Positions 18,149 to 27,648 of a stretch of 64,000 nucleotides of DNA are shown piece after piece. The stretch comes from Pedobacter duraquae. GTDB taxonomy: Bacteria; Bacteroidota; Bacteroidia; Sphingobacteriales; Sphingobacteriaceae. The notes under the pieces are model-generated. The model ran no database searches, had not been told where the DNA came from, and saw only the letters and a program-made list of their open reading frames with translations. The translations under genes were made by a program, and so were the position numbers. Within the stretch, counting starts at the first letter, position 1. Every line of letters begins with the position of its first letter. The stretch lies in contig NZ_SNWM01000001.1 in assembly GCF_004362245.1 (NCBI RefSeq), positions 434,001-498,000 of the forward strand, read 5' to 3'.

Positions 18149-18948
18149 TGGGCAAAAAAACATTTAACACAGCGTTAATTTCTCAGGTATTCCTTTTTAT
18201 GATTATCTGTTGCAGCACAACTGTTCTTGCACAGGATAAAGGCTACCGCTTAAAAACCATAGTTATCGATGCCGGACACGGGGGCAACAAACCTGGCGCC
18301 TCCGGAGCTTACTCACTAGAAAAAAACATAGCGCTGAAAGTCGCGCTGAAGCTTGGAAAACGGTTTGAGGACGACATGCCCGAACTAAAAATCCTGTATA
18401 CGCGCAAAACCGACGTGGATGTTGATTTTTATAAACGTGCTGAACTCGCAAACAATGCAAGGGCGGATCTATTTATTTCCATACATTGCAACTCTGCGGG
18501 AAGCAACAAGGGGCCTTATGGTACGGAGACCTTCGTGGCAGGTTCGCATCGCCTCAATGAGCAGGATGTAGCCGTTAGGGAGAATGCCGATATTAAAAAG
18601 GAGAAGAACTATAAACAAAACTATGATGGTTTCGATCCTAACGATCCTGAAACATTTATTATACTATCTTTGTTTAAAAGTAAATTCCGGACGAAGAGCA
18701 TGGATTTTGCTAGTCTCATCCAATCCAATTACAAAAAAATGAACCAGCGCTTAAGCCGGGGAGTAAAGGAACAGGGAATCTTAATTCTGCAAAGGTGTGG
18801 GATGCCTGCAGTGCTGACAGAGATTGGCTTTATCACCAATCCTGCAGAAGAGAACTACATGAATTCTCCCGAAGGGCAGGAAGAGATTGTGAATGCCATA
18901 TTTAATGCCGTAAAGCAGTACAAGAAACAAACAGAAGTAATTAAGTAA
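18148..18948 (+). CDS. N-acetylmuramoyl-L-alanine amidase (second of two)
   Basis: A 266-residue paralogue of the preceding gene, sharing VIDAGHGG, FISIHCNS, GTETFV, YDGFDPNDPETFIILSL and LTEIGFITNPAEENYMNSPEGQ. The signal peptide ends near TTVLAQ (about residue 29). It is periplasmic and probably a cell-wall hydrolase used in division or recycling. Translation is coupled to the first amidase by a one-base overlap. The pair appears to be an old tandem duplication, judged from extensive amino-acid divergence. Confidence 0.9.
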   Translation: MGKKTFNTALISQVFLFMIICCSTTVLAQDKGYRLKTIVIDAGHGGNKPGASGAYSLEKNIALKVALKLGKRFEDDMPELKILYTRKTDVDVDFYKRAELANNARADLFISIHCNSAGSNKGPYGTETFVAGSHRLNEQDVAVRENADIKKEKNYKQNYDGFDPNDPETFIILSLFKSKFRTKSMDFASLIQSNYKKMNQRLSRGVKEQGILILQRCGMPAVLTEIGFITNPAEENYMNSPEGQEEIVNAIFNAVKQYKKQTEVIK

Positions 18949-18958
18949 ACAGAACAGA

Positions 18959-19909
18959 GTGAAAATAGCGAACGAAACTAAAGTAGGCATACTGGCGGCC
19001 TTTTCCATAGCCTTGTTAATCATTGGATATAACTTCCTGAAAGGAAATGCCATCTTCTCTACCGAAACTGTTTTGTATGCAAGATACTCACATGTTGATG
19101 GATTAGGCGTTTCCAAGCCCGTCTTGATCAACGGATTCCAAATCGGACGTGTCGATAAGTTACAACTCCAACCGGATGGTACCATCCTGGCAACTTTGAA
19201 GATCAAGGGAAAGTACGAAATACCAAAAAATAGCACAGCAAGATTGGAAAGTACAGACCTGCTGGGAAGTAAAGCCATTGTTATGGCACTGGGAACAGGA
19301 AAAGACTTTGCTCAGGACGGCGACACGCTGAATGCTAACGTAGAAAAAAATCTGATGGAGGCCGTTCAGCCCGTGCAGAAAAAAGCAGAAGCAATCATCG
19401 GCAAAATGGACTCTATACTTACCAGCATTAATGCCATTGTAAATCCTAACTTTCAGAAAAACGTGGATAAGAGTTTTACCAGTATTGCTGCAACATTGGC
19501 TTCTTTAGAGGCTACTTCTAAAAAGGTAGACAATATGGTAGGTACTGAAGGATCTAAGATCTCTGTCATATTAACAAATGCTGAATCTATCTCAAGTAAC
19601 CTTAAAAACAACAATGCCAAGATCAATGCGATCATGAATAACATCAACTCGATTACAGATCAGGTAGCTGCTGCCAACTTTAAGCAAACGATTGAGAACG
19701 CTAATAAAGCCGTAGCTGATTTACAAGGGGTAGTTAATAAGATGAACAATGGTAACGGCACTTTGGGCTTGTTGCTAAACGACAGCAAAATGTATGACAA
19801 CCTGAACAACGCTTCGAAAAATCTGGATAACCTGATAATTGATCTGAAACAAAATCCAAAACGTTACGTACACTTCTCCGTATTTGGAGGTGGTAACAAA
19901 GATAAATAA
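18959..19909 (+). CDS. MlaD / MCE family lipid-transport substrate-binding protein
   Basis: A 316-residue protein anchored in the inner membrane by one N-terminal helix (residues 10-29) followed by a single MCE domain (about 38-115: LYARYSHVDGLGVSKPVLINGFQIGRV). The C-terminal half is predicted coiled coil or amphipathic helix rich in Asn and Lys. MCE proteins form hexameric rings that move lipids between membranes, normally with an MlaE permease and MlaF ATPase, neither of which is present here. Start is GTG at 18959, ten bases after the second amidase. Confidence 0.88.
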   Translation: MKIANETKVGILAAFSIALLIIGYNFLKGNAIFSTETVLYARYSHVDGLGVSKPVLINGFQIGRVDKLQLQPDGTILATLKIKGKYEIPKNSTARLESTDLLGSKAIVMALGTGKDFAQDGDTLNANVEKNLMEAVQPVQKKAEAIIGKMDSILTSINAIVNPNFQKNVDKSFTSIAATLASLEATSKKVDNMVGTEGSKISVILTNAESISSNLKNNNAKINAIMNNINSITDQVAAANFKQTIENANKAVADLQGVVNKMNNGNGTLGLLLNDSKMYDNLNNASKNLDNLIIDLKQNPKRYVHFSVFGGGNKDK

Positions 19910-19921
19910 AACAAAAGGGAG

Positions 19922-20833
19922 CTAAATCTCGAACGTTATACCTTCCAATGCAAGTTCTGTATTAGGAAATACTGCAGCCGCTTCATCAAGGAGCGGCTGT
20001 AGTGTTTTATAACGTGATGAAAAGTGTCCGATAAGCAATTTACCTGCACCAACTCTTACAGCAACCTCAGCAGCCTGTAAAGCGGTGCTGTGAAAGGTTT
20101 GATTTGCTCTGTCAAGCATCTCTTGCAAAAATGTGGCTTCATGGTACAACATCGTGCAATTTCGAAGCGGCTCCAGGTAACTGTCGTCTGCTAACGTATC
20201 TGAACAATAACAATACGATTTAGGCGCATTGGAGTCAATAGTATAGTCGGCATTCAGGATTACCTTTCCATCCGGCAGATCCAGGTCTACACCGCGCTTA
20301 AGCAGTGGGTAGTAAGAAACCGGCACACCATCGGCTTCCAGCTTTTCAACAAGAAGTTTGCGCAGGCGTTTCTTCTCTGTAAACTTATAACCAGTGCAGG
20401 GAATGCGGTGATTCAATACAATCGTTTCAACAGAGACATCAGCATTCTCATAGATCAATCTGTTTTCATCTGCATATACCGGCGTAAACTCAAGGGGGTA
20501 TCTCAGTATCGTATCAGAGTGCTTAAATTGAAGTTCTAATATTTCAAGTAAAGGTGCCGGGGCAAAAAGCTGCACAGGTTTGATCCGCCCATTCAAGTGC
20601 ATACTCGACAATAACCCAATCAGACCAAAATAATGATCACCGTGAAGGTGACTGATAAAAATATAATCAATCTTGCTCGTCTTATACCCATAACGAATCA
20701 TCTGCTGCTGTATCCCTTCGCCGCAGTCAATCAAATAAACCTTCTCGTTGCAGTTCAGCAACTGCGCCGTTGGATTCCGGTTATATACCGGAGTGGCCGA
20801 GCTGCTTCCTAATATCGTTACTTCAAACTTCAT
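19922..20833 (-). CDS. rnz: Ribonuclease Z
   Basis: Metallo-beta-lactamase-fold endonuclease that trims tRNA 3' ends. The zinc motif HLHGDH is at residues 62-67, and further ligands lie in CSDTLADD and LIGHFSSRY near the C-terminus. The 303-residue length is normal for RNase Z. Its ATG overlaps the last base of the upstream STAS gene, so translation is coupled. It converges on the MCE gene with only 12 bases between stops. Confidence 0.92.
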   Translation of the reverse strand: MKFEVTILGSSSATPVYNRNPTAQLLNCNEKVYLIDCGEGIQQQMIRYGYKTSKIDYIFISHLHGDHYFGLIGLLSSMHLNGRIKPVQLFAPAPLLEILELQFKHSDTILRYPLEFTPVYADENRLIYENADVSVETIVLNHRIPCTGYKFTEKKRLRKLLVEKLEADGVPVSYYPLLKRGVDLDLPDGKVILNADYTIDSNAPKSYCYCSDTLADDSYLEPLRNCTMLYHEATFLQEMLDRANQTFHSTALQAAEVAVRVGAGKLLIGHFSSRYKTLQPLLDEAAAVFPNTELALEGITFEI

Positions 20834-21222
20834 TAATCTTCCTCATCAAAATCGTCAAGCAGATCTTTCTCAATCTCCTCCATAAAAACAAGGTCTGCAG
20901 CTTCCTCCAGACTTGCCACAAAGTTCAGTGTTTCGTCCAATCCTGAGATCTCAATAATCTTTTCCAGTTCAGTACTGACCCCGGTAATCAGGAAGATCCC
21001 ATTTTCTTTTTTACACAGCCTGTCGCCTACCAACAAGCAGCTCAGATCCTGAGAGTCTGTACAGTGTTGTACGCTCGACAGGTCCATAATAATATTTCTG
21101 TAACCCTGAGATGTCAGATGAATAAATTCTGATTTCAGCAAAGGGGTATTGTCATTCGTAAATTGAGCCTCATTGAGTTTAACAACAACGTATTTTTCGT
21201 GTTTATCAACTGTTAATGCCAT
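20833..21222 (-). CDS. STAS domain protein (anti-sigma factor antagonist-like)
   Basis: A 129-residue protein with a single STAS domain (about residues 8-105: VKLNEAQFTNDNTPLLKSEF, NIIMDLSSVQHCTDSQDLSCLLVG). The Ser in TDSQDL is at the position phosphorylated in SpoIIAA-type antagonists. The acidic C-terminal tail (MEEIEKDLLDDFDEED) is an addition. No anti-sigma kinase is encoded nearby. The overlap with rnz suggests a shared transcript rather than a classical partner-switch operon. Confidence 0.85.
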   Translation of the reverse strand: MALTVDKHEKYVVVKLNEAQFTNDNTPLLKSEFIHLTSQGYRNIIMDLSSVQHCTDSQDLSCLLVGDRLCKKENGIFLITGVSTELEKIIEISGLDETLNFVASLEEAADLVFMEEIEKDLLDDFDEED

Positions 21223-21248
21223 ATTCTTTGTGTTTAAGCTTTATTACA

Positions 21249-22193
21249 TTATAAAGCGGCAATTGCTTTATTGATGTTTTCTTCTATGCGTTGACTTACA
21301 TCTGCACTGTCGTTTTTCACAAATGTATCACCAGTAATCTGTTCGTACAACTCAATATAACGGTCAGAGATAGATTCAACGATCTCTGGAGTCATCTCTG
21401 GAATAACCTGTCCGTCTTTACCCTGAAATCCATTTTCGATCAACCAACGGCGCACGAATTCTTTAGATAACTGCTTTTGCTGTTCACCGGCATCTTGACG
21501 CTCCTGATAACCATCAGCATAAAAATAGCGTGAAGAATCCGGTGTATGGATTTCATCAATCAGATAAATCGTATCTCCTACTTTACCAAATTCATATTTC
21601 GTATCAACCAGAATCAAGCCGCGCTCAGCCGCCATTTCAGTACCACGTTTATATAAAGCACGGGTATATTCTTCCAGCAAGTCATAATCCTGAATAGATA
21701 CGATCCCTTTAGATAGTAAATCTTCTCTGGAAATATCCTCATCATGTCCTACCGACGCTTTAGTTGTAGGTGTTATAATTGGCTCATCAAGCTTATCGTT
21801 TTCCTTCAGTCCTTCTGGCAAGGTTACACCACATACCGCTCTGCGGCCAGCTGCATATTCGCGTGCAGAGTGACCGGCAAGGTAACCCCTGATTACCATC
21901 TCTACCTTAAAAGGTTCGCAGATGCGGCCAATGGTTACCATCTCATCAGGAACGGTAATTACCCAATTGGGCACAATATCCTGCGTCGCTGCCAGGAACT
22001 TAGCGGCAATCTGGTTCAATACCTGTCCCTTAAATGGAATTGCCTCAGGTAAAACTACATCAAATGCAGAAATCCTGTCGGTAACCACCATAGCCATATA
22101 TTGGTTGTCGATAGTATATACATCTCTGACCTTGCCTTTATAAAAACTGGTCTGTTTTGGAAAGTTAAATTGTGTTTCTTTTATTGCTTTCAT
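21249..22193 (-). CDS. purC: SAICAR synthase PurC
   Basis: Joins CAIR and aspartate in purine biosynthesis. The 314-residue protein has YKGKVRDVY near the N-terminus, [15 protein letters not shown], the family signature [10 protein letters not shown] and [13 protein letters not shown]. The open frame runs to 22205, but [11 protein letters not shown] at 22193 is the usual N-terminus in Bacteroidota. It lies 31 bases after phoH on the same strand. Confidence 0.94.
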   Translation of the reverse strand: MKAIKETQFNFPKQTSFYKGKVRDVYTIDNQYMAMVVTDRISAFDVVLPEAIPFKGQVLNQIAAKFLAATQDIVPNWVITVPDEMVTIGRICEPFKVEMVIRGYLAGHSAREYAAGRRAVCGVTLPEGLKENDKLDEPIITPTTKASVGHDEDISREDLLSKGIVSIQDYDLLEEYTRALYKRGTEMAAERGLILVDTKYEFGKVGDTIYLIDEIHTPDSSRYFYADGYQERQDAGEQQKQLSKEFVRRWLIENGFQGKDGQVIPEMTPEIVESISDRYIELYEQITGDTFVKNDSADVSQRIEENINKAIAAL

Positions 22194-22224
22194 GGTGTGC
22201 GCCAAATCGCTTTTGTGGTATAAA

Positions 22225-23187
22225 TTATTGTATATCGCCGTAGGCTTTTAAGATTCTTTTAACAAGCTTGTGTCGCACCACATCATCTCCGTTCAGGTAA
22301 ATGATATCGATGCCAGGGATGTCTCCGAGTATACGAAGGGCATTGTGCAAGCCCGACATCTGTTTTTTCGGTAAGTCGATCTGTGTTACATCTCCCGTTA
22401 CAATGAACTTTGCCGTTGGCCCCATTCGTGTAAGGAACATTTTCAACTGCAGGTCTGTAGAGTTTTGAGCCTCATCAAGGATTACAAAACAGTTGTCCAA
22501 AGTTCTTCCACGCATAAATGCCAGCGGAGCAATCTCAATTGTTCTGTTCTCCAAATATAACTTCAGCTTCTCAGCAGGGATCATATCGTCCAGTGCATCA
22601 TATAGCGGACGTAAATAAGGATCTACCTTTTCTTTTAAATCACCCGGCAAAAAGCCCAGACTCTCTCCAGCTTCAACAGCCGGACGGGTTAAGATGATTC
22701 TTTTGATTTCTTTATTTTTCAAGGCCCGCACAGCAAGTGCTACTGCTGTATACGTTTTTCCTGTTCCGGCAGGGCCGATGGCAAACAGAACATCATTCTT
22801 GATAATGCTGTCGACCATCTTACGCTGGTTAACAGTACGCGCCTTGATCATCAGCCCATTGTTCCCAAAAACTATGACTTCTCCGTTCACAGTGGCAGGC
22901 TTTTCTGCTGCAGGCTCTGCCGCAACCGGCGATTTCCTGAAGTTCAAAATTGACTCCACGTCATTCGGCGTCATCGACCGGTATTTGTCCAGATGCGCAA
23001 CAAGGCTGTCAAATTTACTTTCAAAAAGTGCCAGTTCCTTCTCATCACCTAAAGCCTTAACATCAGTGCCTCGCGCCACTAATTTTAGCTTCGGAAAAGC
23101 GTGCTTAATCAGCTCATAATGTTCGTTGTTAGTCCCCCAAAACTGAGCCGGATCAACGGATTCTAAAGTGAGTTTAATTTCGTTCAA
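22225..23187 (-). CDS. phoH: PhoH family ATPase
   Basis: A 320-residue cytoplasmic protein. The Walker A motif GPAGTGKT is at residues 138-145 and Walker B is FVILDEAQN near 232. The N-terminal region (1-110) resembles the RNA-binding part of PhoH/YbeZ proteins, which associate with ribosome and rRNA maturation factors. The frame starts with TTG at 23187; the next in-frame ATG lies well inside the protein. It is divergent from the DUF62 gene. Confidence 0.9.
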   Translation of the reverse strand: MNEIKLTLESVDPAQFWGTNNEHYELIKHAFPKLKLVARGTDVKALGDEKELALFESKFDSLVAHLDKYRSMTPNDVESILNFRKSPVAAEPAAEKPATVNGEVIVFGNNGLMIKARTVNQRKMVDSIIKNDVLFAIGPAGTGKTYTAVALAVRALKNKEIKRIILTRPAVEAGESLGFLPGDLKEKVDPYLRPLYDALDDMIPAEKLKLYLENRTIEIAPLAFMRGRTLDNCFVILDEAQNSTDLQLKMFLTRMGPTAKFIVTGDVTQIDLPKKQMSGLHNALRILGDIPGIDIIYLNGDDVVRHKLVKRILKAYGDIQ

Positions 23188-23290
23188 AATATTGTTTTTT
23201 AAGATAGAGGTGTATACTTTGATTTAAAAATTGAATATTTGTACGCGATTTGCCGCTTACGCAAGATTAAGCATAAATATTCAATTTTTA

Positions 23291-24070
23291 ATGGCGATTA
23301 TCACTTTAACAACGGATTTAGGTTCCAAGGATTTCTATCAGGCTGCCCTTAAAGGCAGTATCCTGAGCATCCTTCCTACGGCCAATATTATTGATATCAC
23401 CCATGAAGTTCCATCCTTTAACATCTCGTATGCGGCCTTTGTGTTAAAGAATACCTACCCTTATTTTCCTAAAGGAACTGTGCACCTGATTGGTATAGAT
23501 TCAGTGTTCAGCGAGAATACCAGATACATGGCTTTGAAGCACCACGACCACTACTTTGTGGGTGCCGATAATGGTATTTTCTCGCTCCTTTTTGATGAGG
23601 CACCTGAAGAACTCGTAGAGCTTAATATTATGCAGGATCTTAAATATCTCCACTTTCCGCTGGTGGATATTTTTGTTAAAGCTGCCATCCACCTCGCTAA
23701 AGGTGGCAAGCTAAAAGACATCGGCGTTCCTGCAGAAAAAGTAGAGGAACGCATGCTGTTGCAACCTGTTATCGAAAGAGATATCATCCGTGGCAGTGTA
23801 ATCTATATTGATACTTTTTGCAACGTGATCACCAATATCACGAAAGACCTGTTTACCAAAATTCAGCGTAACCGCGATTTCACGCTGTACTTCCGTAAAA
23901 GTGAAACCATTACACAGCTAAGCTGGCACTATAATGAAGTTCCCGAAGGAGAAAAACTATGTCTTTTTGGCATTAGTAACCATCTGGAGATCGCCATTAA
24001 CAAAGGAAAAGCCAGCGGACTCCTGGGTTTACACCTTAGTGACATCGTTAGGGTCGAATTCCACTCCTAG
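23291..24070 (+). CDS. SAM hydroxide adenosyltransferase (DUF62 family)
   Basis: A 259-residue member of the family that includes fluorinase and chlorinase. Typical members use water to split SAM into adenosine and methionine. Family segments visible are ITLTTDLGSKDFYQAALKG, IIDITHEVPSFNISYAAFVLKNTYPYFPKGTVHL, GADNGIFSLL and YIDTFCNVITNI. It lacks any sign of the insertion that marks the fluorinase. The start at 23291 gives the normal MAIITLTTD opening; the 20 extra residues upstream look unrelated. Confidence 0.88.
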   Translation: MAIITLTTDLGSKDFYQAALKGSILSILPTANIIDITHEVPSFNISYAAFVLKNTYPYFPKGTVHLIGIDSVFSENTRYMALKHHDHYFVGADNGIFSLLFDEAPEELVELNIMQDLKYLHFPLVDIFVKAAIHLAKGGKLKDIGVPAEKVEERMLLQPVIERDIIRGSVIYIDTFCNVITNITKDLFTKIQRNRDFTLYFRKSETITQLSWHYNEVPEGEKLCLFGISNHLEIAINKGKASGLLGLHLSDIVRVEFHS

Positions 24071-24115
24071 CCTATTCTAAGGCATGAAGTTTGATTGGTA
24101 TACAAAAAATATACT

Positions 24116-24619
24116 ATGACCCGACTGATCTGCATTTTCGCCCTTCTCTTCTCTTTTAGTACAACGCATGCACAAGTTGATACCTCGGCCTACGAAACGC
24201 AGCGTGCAAAGATCAACGCGCTGCTTGCCGAGCGGAGCACAAAATTCGGACAATATGAACAGAGTCTGAACGAACGCACAGGTATCTTTGGCTTCCAGAC
24301 CAAACAAGACATCCGTAATTCAAACGAGATCTTGCGTCAGATTACTTTGAACGACAATACCATATTCAAGGAGCTTAAAGTATTGCTCGACTATAAAGAT
24401 CTTCAGGTTCAGCAGGTGAAATCATCTGTGACTGACAACACAGAACGTCTCAACAGCTATATGGCGGCAATAAAGAAACTTCAGGACAACAACGCAATAC
24501 TGAGGGATCAGCTAAACAAGCCCGAACCGATGAGCGGTGCCTGGTATATTGTCTTTTTGTTACTCATAGGCATTGGCGCATACATCTATATGCAGCGTAA
24601 AAAACTAAAAACAACCTGA
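24116..24619 (+). CDS. Secreted coiled-coil protein with C-terminal membrane segment
   Basis: No family was recognised. The 167-residue protein has a signal peptide (residues 1-19, ending FSTTHAQ), a long helical stretch rich in Gln, Glu, Asn and Lys (about 25-135) likely to form a coiled coil, and a transmembrane segment (about 143-160, WYIVFLLLIGIGAYIYM) followed by RKKLK. The topology suggests a periplasmic coiled coil tied to the inner membrane. It starts 45 bases after the DUF62 gene and ends one base before the small gene that follows. Confidence 0.7.
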   Translation: MTRLICIFALLFSFSTTHAQVDTSAYETQRAKINALLAERSTKFGQYEQSLNERTGIFGFQTKQDIRNSNEILRQITLNDNTIFKELKVLLDYKDLQVQQVKSSVTDNTERLNSYMAAIKKLQDNNAILRDQLNKPEPMSGAWYIVFLLLIGIGAYIYMQRKKLKTT

Positions 24620-24620
24620 T

Positions 24621-24764
24621 ATGAAAACGTTATTTAAACTATTGGTCAAGATAAACAACGCCATCCTGCCAAGTTATTCCCAAAAAGATCCCAATAAATT
24701 AAGTACTGCCCAAAAGGCCGTTTTAGGCTTCAGATACTGGGCACTAACAAACTCCCTGAAATAA
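24621..24764 (+). CDS. Small conserved-type protein, 47 residues
   Basis: ATG 24621 to TAA 24762-24764, one base after the coiled-coil gene and directly before a strong terminator. The basic N-terminal half (MKTLFKLLVKINNAILPSYS) is followed by a segment ending in AVLGFRYWALTNSLK. I recall very similar small proteins across Bacteroidota, sometimes labelled SsrA-binding protein without good reason, but this was not checked. The position just before the terminator and clean protein-like composition support a real gene. Confidence 0.7.
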   Translation: MKTLFKLLVKINNAILPSYSQKDPNKLSTAQKAVLGFRYWALTNSLK

Positions 24765-24794
24765 ATAAAGGCCTGGAAATTTCCAGGCCTTTAT
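24765..24794. terminator. Bidirectional terminator (30-base perfect palindrome)
   Basis: Arms AAAGGCCTGGAAA and TTTCCAGGCCTTT form a perfect palindrome flanked by AT pairs. It separates the small gene (plus) from serA (minus) and can stop both transcripts. Confidence 0.9.
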
Positions 24795-24797
24795 CAT

Positions 24798-25748
24798 TTA
24801 ATTTTTAAAATGTGCGATAATCAGTTCCGCAAGCTCAGTCCCAATCCGTTCCTGTGCCTCGTTTGTGGATGCACCGATATGCGGCGTTAAAGAGATTTTA
24901 GGATGATGCAATATAGCTGCTAAAGGCGTAGGCTCATTGTCGTATACATCAAGACCAGCAAAAGCTAATTTACCACTGTCCAGTGCGTCAATTAAAGCCG
25001 CCTCATCTATCGTACCACCACGTGAACAGTTCACTACACCAACACCAGCTTTCATACTATCAAATTCAGCTTTACCTAAAATAGGCTTGTCGGCAAATGG
25101 CGTATGTAAAGAGATGAAATCACTTTTGGTAATAACTTCTTCTAAAGACACGGTACGTACCGGGATATCAAGTTTCAGGTCGCCCTGGAAGTTTAAAGTA
25201 ATCGTGCCGTCATAAGGGAACAAGTCGTAAGCCAAAACATTCATACCTAAGCCTAATGCCAGGGTAGCCGTCTCCCTACCAATCCGGCCAAAGCCGATTA
25301 TCCCCATCGTTTTTCCGCGAAGCTCAATACCTTTAGCATAGGCCTTTTTCAAGTTATTAAACTGTGTAGCACCCTCAACAGGCATTTTACGGTTAGAATC
25401 CTGTAAAAACCGGATGCCGGTAAACAAATGCGCAAATACAAGCTCAGCAACAGATAAAGAAGAAGCCGCAGGTGTATTTACAACAGCTACACCCTTACTT
25501 CTTGCATAGTCAACATCAATGTTGTCCATACCTACCCCACCCCGACCGATAAGCTTCAGGTTTGGGCAGGCATCAATTACATCCTGCCGTACTTTAGTGG
25601 CACTACGTACAGTTAATCCGTCGTAATTCTGCAATGCTTCAATTAATTTGTCCTGAGGAACTGTTTCCGTATCAACAACAAAACCAGCTTGTTCTAATAA
25701 TGCTTTACCTATGGGATCAATCCCATCGTTTGCAAGAATCTTGATCAT
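24798..25748 (-). CDS. serA: D-3-phosphoglycerate dehydrogenase
   Basis: First enzyme of serine biosynthesis. The 316-residue NAD-dependent 2-hydroxyacid dehydrogenase has the dinucleotide motif GFGRIGRE near residue 153, the NCSRGG segment, catalytic Glu in DVYDNEP and catalytic His in TPHIGAST. The C-terminal ACT domain that gives serine feedback in longer SerA proteins is absent, so this is the short form. It sits five bases after serC. Confidence 0.88.
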   Translation of the reverse strand: MIKILANDGIDPIGKALLEQAGFVVDTETVPQDKLIEALQNYDGLTVRSATKVRQDVIDACPNLKLIGRGGVGMDNIDVDYARSKGVAVVNTPAASSLSVAELVFAHLFTGIRFLQDSNRKMPVEGATQFNNLKKAYAKGIELRGKTMGIIGFGRIGRETATLALGLGMNVLAYDLFPYDGTITLNFQGDLKLDIPVRTVSLEEVITKSDFISLHTPFADKPILGKAEFDSMKAGVGVVNCSRGGTIDEAALIDALDSGKLAFAGLDVYDNEPTPLAAILHHPKISLTPHIGASTNEAQERIGTELAELIIAHFKN

Positions 25749-25753
25749 TTCAA

Positions 25754-26824
25754 TTAGTTATTTGGATGCTTTTCAGCAAAAATTTGCATTAATTCTATTA
25801 GGGCATGTACGCTCGTAATTGGCAGTGCGTTATACATCGATGCTCTGAAACCACCTACACTTCTGTGTCCTTTAATTCCTTCAACGCCGTTCTCTTCAGC
25901 AAACTTCAGGAAAGGTTTTTCCAGTTCCGGATTGGTCATCACGAAACAAACGTTCATTCTAGAACGGTCTTCAACAGCACAAGTGCCTTTAAATAATGGG
26001 TTTCTATCAATCTCCATATATAAAGCATTCGCTTTAGCAATGTTTTCTTTCTCGATATCAGCTACTCCACCTTTAGATTTTAACCAACGCAAGTTCAGCA
26101 TCGCTACATAAATAGAAAATACCGGAGGCGTGTTGTACATAGAGCCATTGTCGATATGTTGTTTGTAATCTAACATCGACGGCAATTTTCTGCCCGACTT
26201 ACCAAGGATCTCGTCCTTAACAATCACAACAGTAAGACCCGCAGGTCCAATATTTTTTTGTGCACCCGCATAAATCAGGTCATATTTAGATACGTCAATA
26301 ACGCGGCTCATGATGTCGGACGACATATCACAAACTACAGGTACGCTGGTTTCAGGAACATTAAATAGCTCCGTACCATAAATAGTATTGTTAGAAGTAT
26401 AATGGAAATATGCGCTGTCTTCGGGAATACTCAAATCTTTTGGTATAAAAGTAAAGTTGCTGTCTTTAGAAGAAGCAACAATATTCGCCTTACCAAAGGT
26501 CGATACTTCCTTAATAGCTTTATTAGCCCAAACACCTGTTTCCAGATAGGCTGCTGTACCACCTTCAGGCAAAAGGTTCATTGGAACCATCGCAAACTGA
26601 AGACTCGCACCACCCTGTAAAAACAGCACCGAATATCCTTCCGGTACATTTAATAATTCTTTAACCAATTTACCCGCTTCAGCTACAACGGCTTCAAACT
26701 CAGGGGTACGGTGCGAGATTTCCAAAATAGATAAACCATCTTTAAAATCCAGAACCGCCTGAGCAGCTTGTTTAAATACTTCCTGAGGCAAAATGCAGGG
26801 ACCTGCACCAAAGTTATGTGTCAT
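25754..26824 (-). CDS. serC: Phosphoserine aminotransferase
   Basis: PLP enzyme that transaminates 3-phosphohydroxypyruvate. The N-terminus [14 protein letters not shown] and the PLP lysine region [13 protein letters not shown] identify it, and [18 protein letters not shown] is the C-terminal signature. The longest frame starts at 26881, but MTHNFGAGP at 26824 is the family start and gives 356 residues. It forms a serine operon with serA, following rpe after 60 bases. Confidence 0.93.
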   Translation of the reverse strand: MTHNFGAGPCILPQEVFKQAAQAVLDFKDGLSILEISHRTPEFEAVVAEAGKLVKELLNVPEGYSVLFLQGGASLQFAMVPMNLLPEGGTAAYLETGVWANKAIKEVSTFGKANIVASSKDSNFTFIPKDLSIPEDSAYFHYTSNNTIYGTELFNVPETSVPVVCDMSSDIMSRVIDVSKYDLIYAGAQKNIGPAGLTVVIVKDEILGKSGRKLPSMLDYKQHIDNGSMYNTPPVFSIYVAMLNLRWLKSKGGVADIEKENIAKANALYMEIDRNPLFKGTCAVEDRSRMNVCFVMTNPELEKPFLKFAEENGVEGIKGHRSVGGFRASMYNALPITSVHALIELMQIFAEKHPNN

Positions 26825-26884
26825 GTGTCTACTTGTTATGGTTGTAAATGTAAGTGTTTTAGCTAAGCTGGCAGTCAACAAAAT

Positions 26885-27556
26885 TTAGATATTGACAATT
26901 CCATTAGGAACAGACTTCAGGGCGGCAATCATATCTGAAGGCGATGGCGCAGCAAAAATGGCATTGCCGGCAACAAAAGCGTTAGCCCCTGTTTCGATCA
27001 GTGTGGCGATATTGCTTTCACCAACACCACCATCAACTTCGATAATAAGTTCCGGGTTATGCCGATTGGCCATATTCCGCAATTGCATCACTTTGTTTAA
27101 GGTATTTGGGATAAATTGCTGACCGCCAAATCCCGGGTTTACCGACATAATCAGCACCATATCCAGGTCACCAATAATATCCTGCAATAAATCTACCGGA
27201 GTATGTGGGTTAAGAGCCACGCTGGCCTTGCATCCGGAATTATGGATAGCCTGTATCGTGCGGTGTAAATGCGTGCATGCTTCGTAATGAACAGTGATGC
27301 TATAAGCGCCGGCCTCAGCAAAGCGCGAAATAAACTGATCAGGGTTAACAATCATCAGATGCACATCCAAAGGCTTGGTGGCATGTTTTTTCAAGGCTTC
27401 CATCACCGGAAAGCCAAAAGAGATATTGGGTACAAAAACCCCATCCATTACATCTACGTGAAACCAATCGGCAGCGCTGGCATTGATCATTTCAACATCA
27501 CGTTGCAGATTACCGAAATCAGCAGAAAGTACAGAGGGTGCTACCAGGTGTTTCAT
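26885..27556 (-). CDS. rpe: Ribulose-phosphate 3-epimerase
   Basis: Interconverts ribulose 5-phosphate and xylulose 5-phosphate. The 223-residue TIM barrel shows SVLSADFGNL, the metal-binding HVDVMDGVFVPNISFG, VHLMI, MSVNPGFGGQ and EVDGGVG. All catalytic His and Asp positions are present. It lies downstream of the pnp terminator and upstream of serC. Confidence 0.95.
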   Translation of the reverse strand: MKHLVAPSVLSADFGNLQRDVEMINASAADWFHVDVMDGVFVPNISFGFPVMEALKKHATKPLDVHLMIVNPDQFISRFAEAGAYSITVHYEACTHLHRTIQAIHNSGCKASVALNPHTPVDLLQDIIGDLDMVLIMSVNPGFGGQQFIPNTLNKVMQLRNMANRHNPELIIEVDGGVGESNIATLIETGANAFVAGNAIFAAPSPSDMIAALKSVPNGIVNI

Positions 27557-27593
27557 CTGGTAAATATAAAATAAATAAACTTTTGTAAACGAA

Positions 27594-27618
27594 AAAACCC
27601 CGCAAAAAGCGGGGTTTT
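27594..27618 (-). terminator. Terminator after pnp
   Basis: Arms CCCCGC (27598-27603) and GCGGGG (27609-27614) with loop AAAAA are flanked by A and T runs. On the minus strand the T run follows the stem, placing it 31 bases after the pnp stop. Confidence 0.9.
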
Positions 27619-27648
27619 AACTATTCATATGCCTAAGCAGATAAAAGA

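Noticed and set aside
23291..24070. Fluorinase or chlorinase activity for the DUF62 protein
   Set aside because: No fluorinase-type insertion is seen and the genomic context has no halogen pathway; the common water-using form is more likely.
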